Source: Deltaproteobacteria bacterium (GTDB lineage: Bacteria > Myxococcota > Polyangia > Polyangiales > B10-G4). Taken from it: a stretch of 5,836 nt of DNA. Under the pieces are notes generated by a model that did not search any database, had not been told where the DNA came from, and saw only the letters and a program-made list of their open reading frames with translations. Every line of letters starts with the position of its first letter. Positions within the stretch are counted from its first letter, which is position 1. Made by a program: the position numbers and the translations under genes. The stretch spans positions 1 to 5,836 of the forward strand of contig JAFDCW010000328.1 in the NCBI GenBank assembly GCA_019312705.1. Direction: 5' to 3'. This document shows, one piece after another, positions 4,476-5,836 of the stretch.

Positions 4476-5836
4476 TCGGGTAGTGAAGCGTAGCGGCTGT
4501 TCGAAGGTCACCGTGCCGCCGGTGGGGGGCGGGAAGTCCCAGCGCTTAGCTTCGTCGACCACGCAGCGGCGGAACAGGGCGCTCGGGGCGTTGCCTGCAC
4601 GCTGGATGAGCTGGGCCCGCTGGACGTCTCCCATGAGGCCAATGGTGACTCGAAGAGCGAAGACCCCGGACGGCGCGTCGCCGCGTCGGGCCTCTTGCTC
4701 GTGGCAGCCCTGGAGGCGACGCATGCCCGCCCGGACGGGAGGAGCGATGAGGGCCGGGGCGAGGTAACCCTGGGCCACGCGCGGCGCGTCGCCGGTGAGC
4801 GGTGCCCCTTCGGCTACGGCACCGGCTGGCCCGACCTGGACGATGGAGGTGACCGGCGTCCCGCTCGGCCCGTAGTGGGAGATGCGAATCGGGCCGGTGG
4901 GCACGCGAAGCGCCAGCTCTCCGCTGACCTCGTAGAACTGGTCGCCGATGCGCACTCGTCGTTCCGTCGTTCCGACGGAAACCTGGAGGGTGGGCCACGA
5001 CCCGGCCTCTGCGCTGACGGCAGCGGGGCGCGTCACGGCCTCGGGGCCGGTCACCTCGAACCCTGATTGCCACCGCGACGGTGCCGAAACCCGCGCTTCG
5101 AGGAAGGCTCCGCGGAAGACCTCGACGACGCCTTCGTCGACGACGACGGCAACCCCGTCGCCCTCGCGGCTCACCGAGAAGCGGGTCCCCCGGACGGCCA
5201 TCCGGTAGGGCCCCGCGACAACCTCGTAGCGGTCCCCGGCGCGCAGCGTGGCGACCTCGCTCGCGACCGTGCCCGCGCCGAGCGCGATGCGCACCCGGCC
5301 GAGGGACAGGTCCGTAAGAGTGATCTCGGAGGCTTCGTGCACGACGACCCCCGTGCCCGCGGCAAAACGCAGGTGCGCTTCGGACCGGGCGCCGGTCGCG
5401 ACCGTGCCTCCCCGGGGGACCCTGGCCCCGGGTTGAACCGCGGTTTCTCCATCGACCGTGACGTCGCCGGCCGCCAGCGTCACCTCGGCCGTGGAATCCG
5501 CCCGCGGCGCCTCGGCTCTTGCAACGGGCGCGCTGGCGTTCCCCACCGAAGGAGGATCGGACGCGACACGCCCGTGGATCCCGAAGCCGAGAAGGACGAC
5601 GGCAGCGAGGGCGAGCCCCATCGCCCAGGGCGCTCGCTGTTGATCCCGGATGCCCTCGGCGACATGCCTCGCCTCCCACTGGAGCTGCTGCCCCATTCGG
5701 GCCCAATCCGGCCTGGGGACTGGCTCTTCGGCGACGTCGTCGCGGAGGGTTTCGAAGACCCGCATTGCCGCGAGGGCTTCCCGGCAGGTCGCGCAGCGCT
5801 CGAGGTGCGCCTCGATGCGTCGGGTCCCCTCGGGCG
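4467..5836 (-). CDS. FecR-domain anti-sigma-like membrane protein with AgmX/PglI-type C-terminus, 5' end outside window
   Basis: The frame is open to the right edge, so the gene starts beyond 5836; the Met codon at 5765-5763 is internal. The 23 codons before it encode HLERCATC (5807-5784), the HxxxCxxC core of the anti-sigma zinc finger (zf-HC2). Numbering from that Met: one transmembrane helix at about 46-63 (PWAMGLALAAVVLLGFG), a linker, a FecR domain at about 95-225 with the AVRGTRFSV motif (190-198), and a C-terminal domain at about 335-430. In the last, Cys354 (LQGCHE), Cys401 (RRCVVDEAKRW) and WDFPPP (409-414) match the AgmX/PglI tail seen in Myxococcota, which is similar to TonB C-termini. 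Known: zinc-finger proteins of this kind hold ECF sigma factors in the cytoplasm, and FecR domains relay envelope signals. Inferred: an inner-membrane sensor with the zinc finger inside and FecR plus tail in the periplasm, its sigma factor perhaps encoded just upstream. Its 3' end lies in a direct repeat. Domain calls are firm; the role is inferred. Confidence 0.88.
   Translation of the reverse strand, partial: PEGTRRIEAHLERCATCREALAAMRVFETLRDDVAEEPVPRPDWARMGQQLQWEARHVAEGIRDQQRAPWAMGLALAAVVLLGFGIHGRVASDPPSVGNASAPVARAEAPRADSTAEVTLAAGDVTVDGETAVQPGARVPRGGTVATGARSEAHLRFAAGTGVVVHEASEITLTDLSLGRVRIALGAGTVASEVATLRAGDRYEVVAGPYRMAVRGTRFSVSREGDGVAVVVDEGVVEVFRGAFLEARVSAPSRWQSGFEVTGPEAVTRPAAVSAEAGSWPTLQVSVGTTERRVRIGDQFYEVSGELALRVPTGPIRISHYGPSGTPVTSIVQVGPAGAVAEGAPLTGDAPRVAQGYLAPALIAPPVRAGMRRLQGCHEQEARRGDAPSGVFALRVTIGLMGDVQRAQLIQRAGNAPSALFRRCVVDEAKRWDFPPPTGGTVTFEQPLRFTTRMN

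Noticed and set aside
4546..5706. 386-codon minus-strand frame overlapping the FecR-like gene
   Set aside because: Its product is dominated by Arg, Gly, Pro and Ala, typical of a shifted frame in GC-rich DNA. The other frame carries the membrane helix, FecR motif and AgmX-like tail.

Overview
The window is GC-rich and gene-dense, with every supportable gene on the minus strand. The domain content points to a delta-proteobacterial lineage, most likely Myxococcota. It has a FecR-type anti-sigma protein ending in an AgmX/PglI-like (TonB-C-like) domain, a large STAND-type ATPase with tetratricopeptide repeats behind a zinc ribbon, a secreted NodB-type deacetylase, and the start of a c-type cytochrome. 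This taxonomic guess rests on protein architecture and base composition only.

Read in the direction of transcription (right to left), the layout is as follows. (1) 5836-4467 is a membrane protein cut by the right edge: zinc-finger HxxxCxxC motif, one transmembrane helix, FecR domain and AgmX/PglI-like C-terminal domain. The first Met in the visible frame (5765) is not its start. (2) 4466-4207 is a 260-bp spacer without a convincing gene. It holds a 25/29 direct repeat whose upstream copy spans the stop codon of gene 1, several small hairpins and an overlapping pair of palindromes next to the following gene. (3) 4206-3124 is an exported polysaccharide deacetylase (carbohydrate esterase family 4) with all catalytic motifs. 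(4) After an 83-bp gap, 3040-191 is a 949-residue zinc ribbon / ATPase / TPR protein starting at TTG. (5) Overlapping its stop as TGATG, a signal-peptide protein with a CxxCH haem site runs off the left edge.

Genes 3 to 5 look like one transcription unit, and gene 1 may be a separate unit upstream. A plausible but unproven reading is an envelope-sensing locus: a transmembrane anti-sigma/FecR sensor, a cell-wall or exopolysaccharide deacetylase, a cytoplasmic signal-integrating ATPase and a periplasmic cytochrome. No mobile element, CRISPR array, tRNA or rRNA was seen. The long plus-strand open frames are codon-usage shadows. The features most worth a second look are the unusual domain combinations of the two regulatory proteins, the Arg in place of Lys in the ATPase P-loop, and the repeat-bounded structured spacer.
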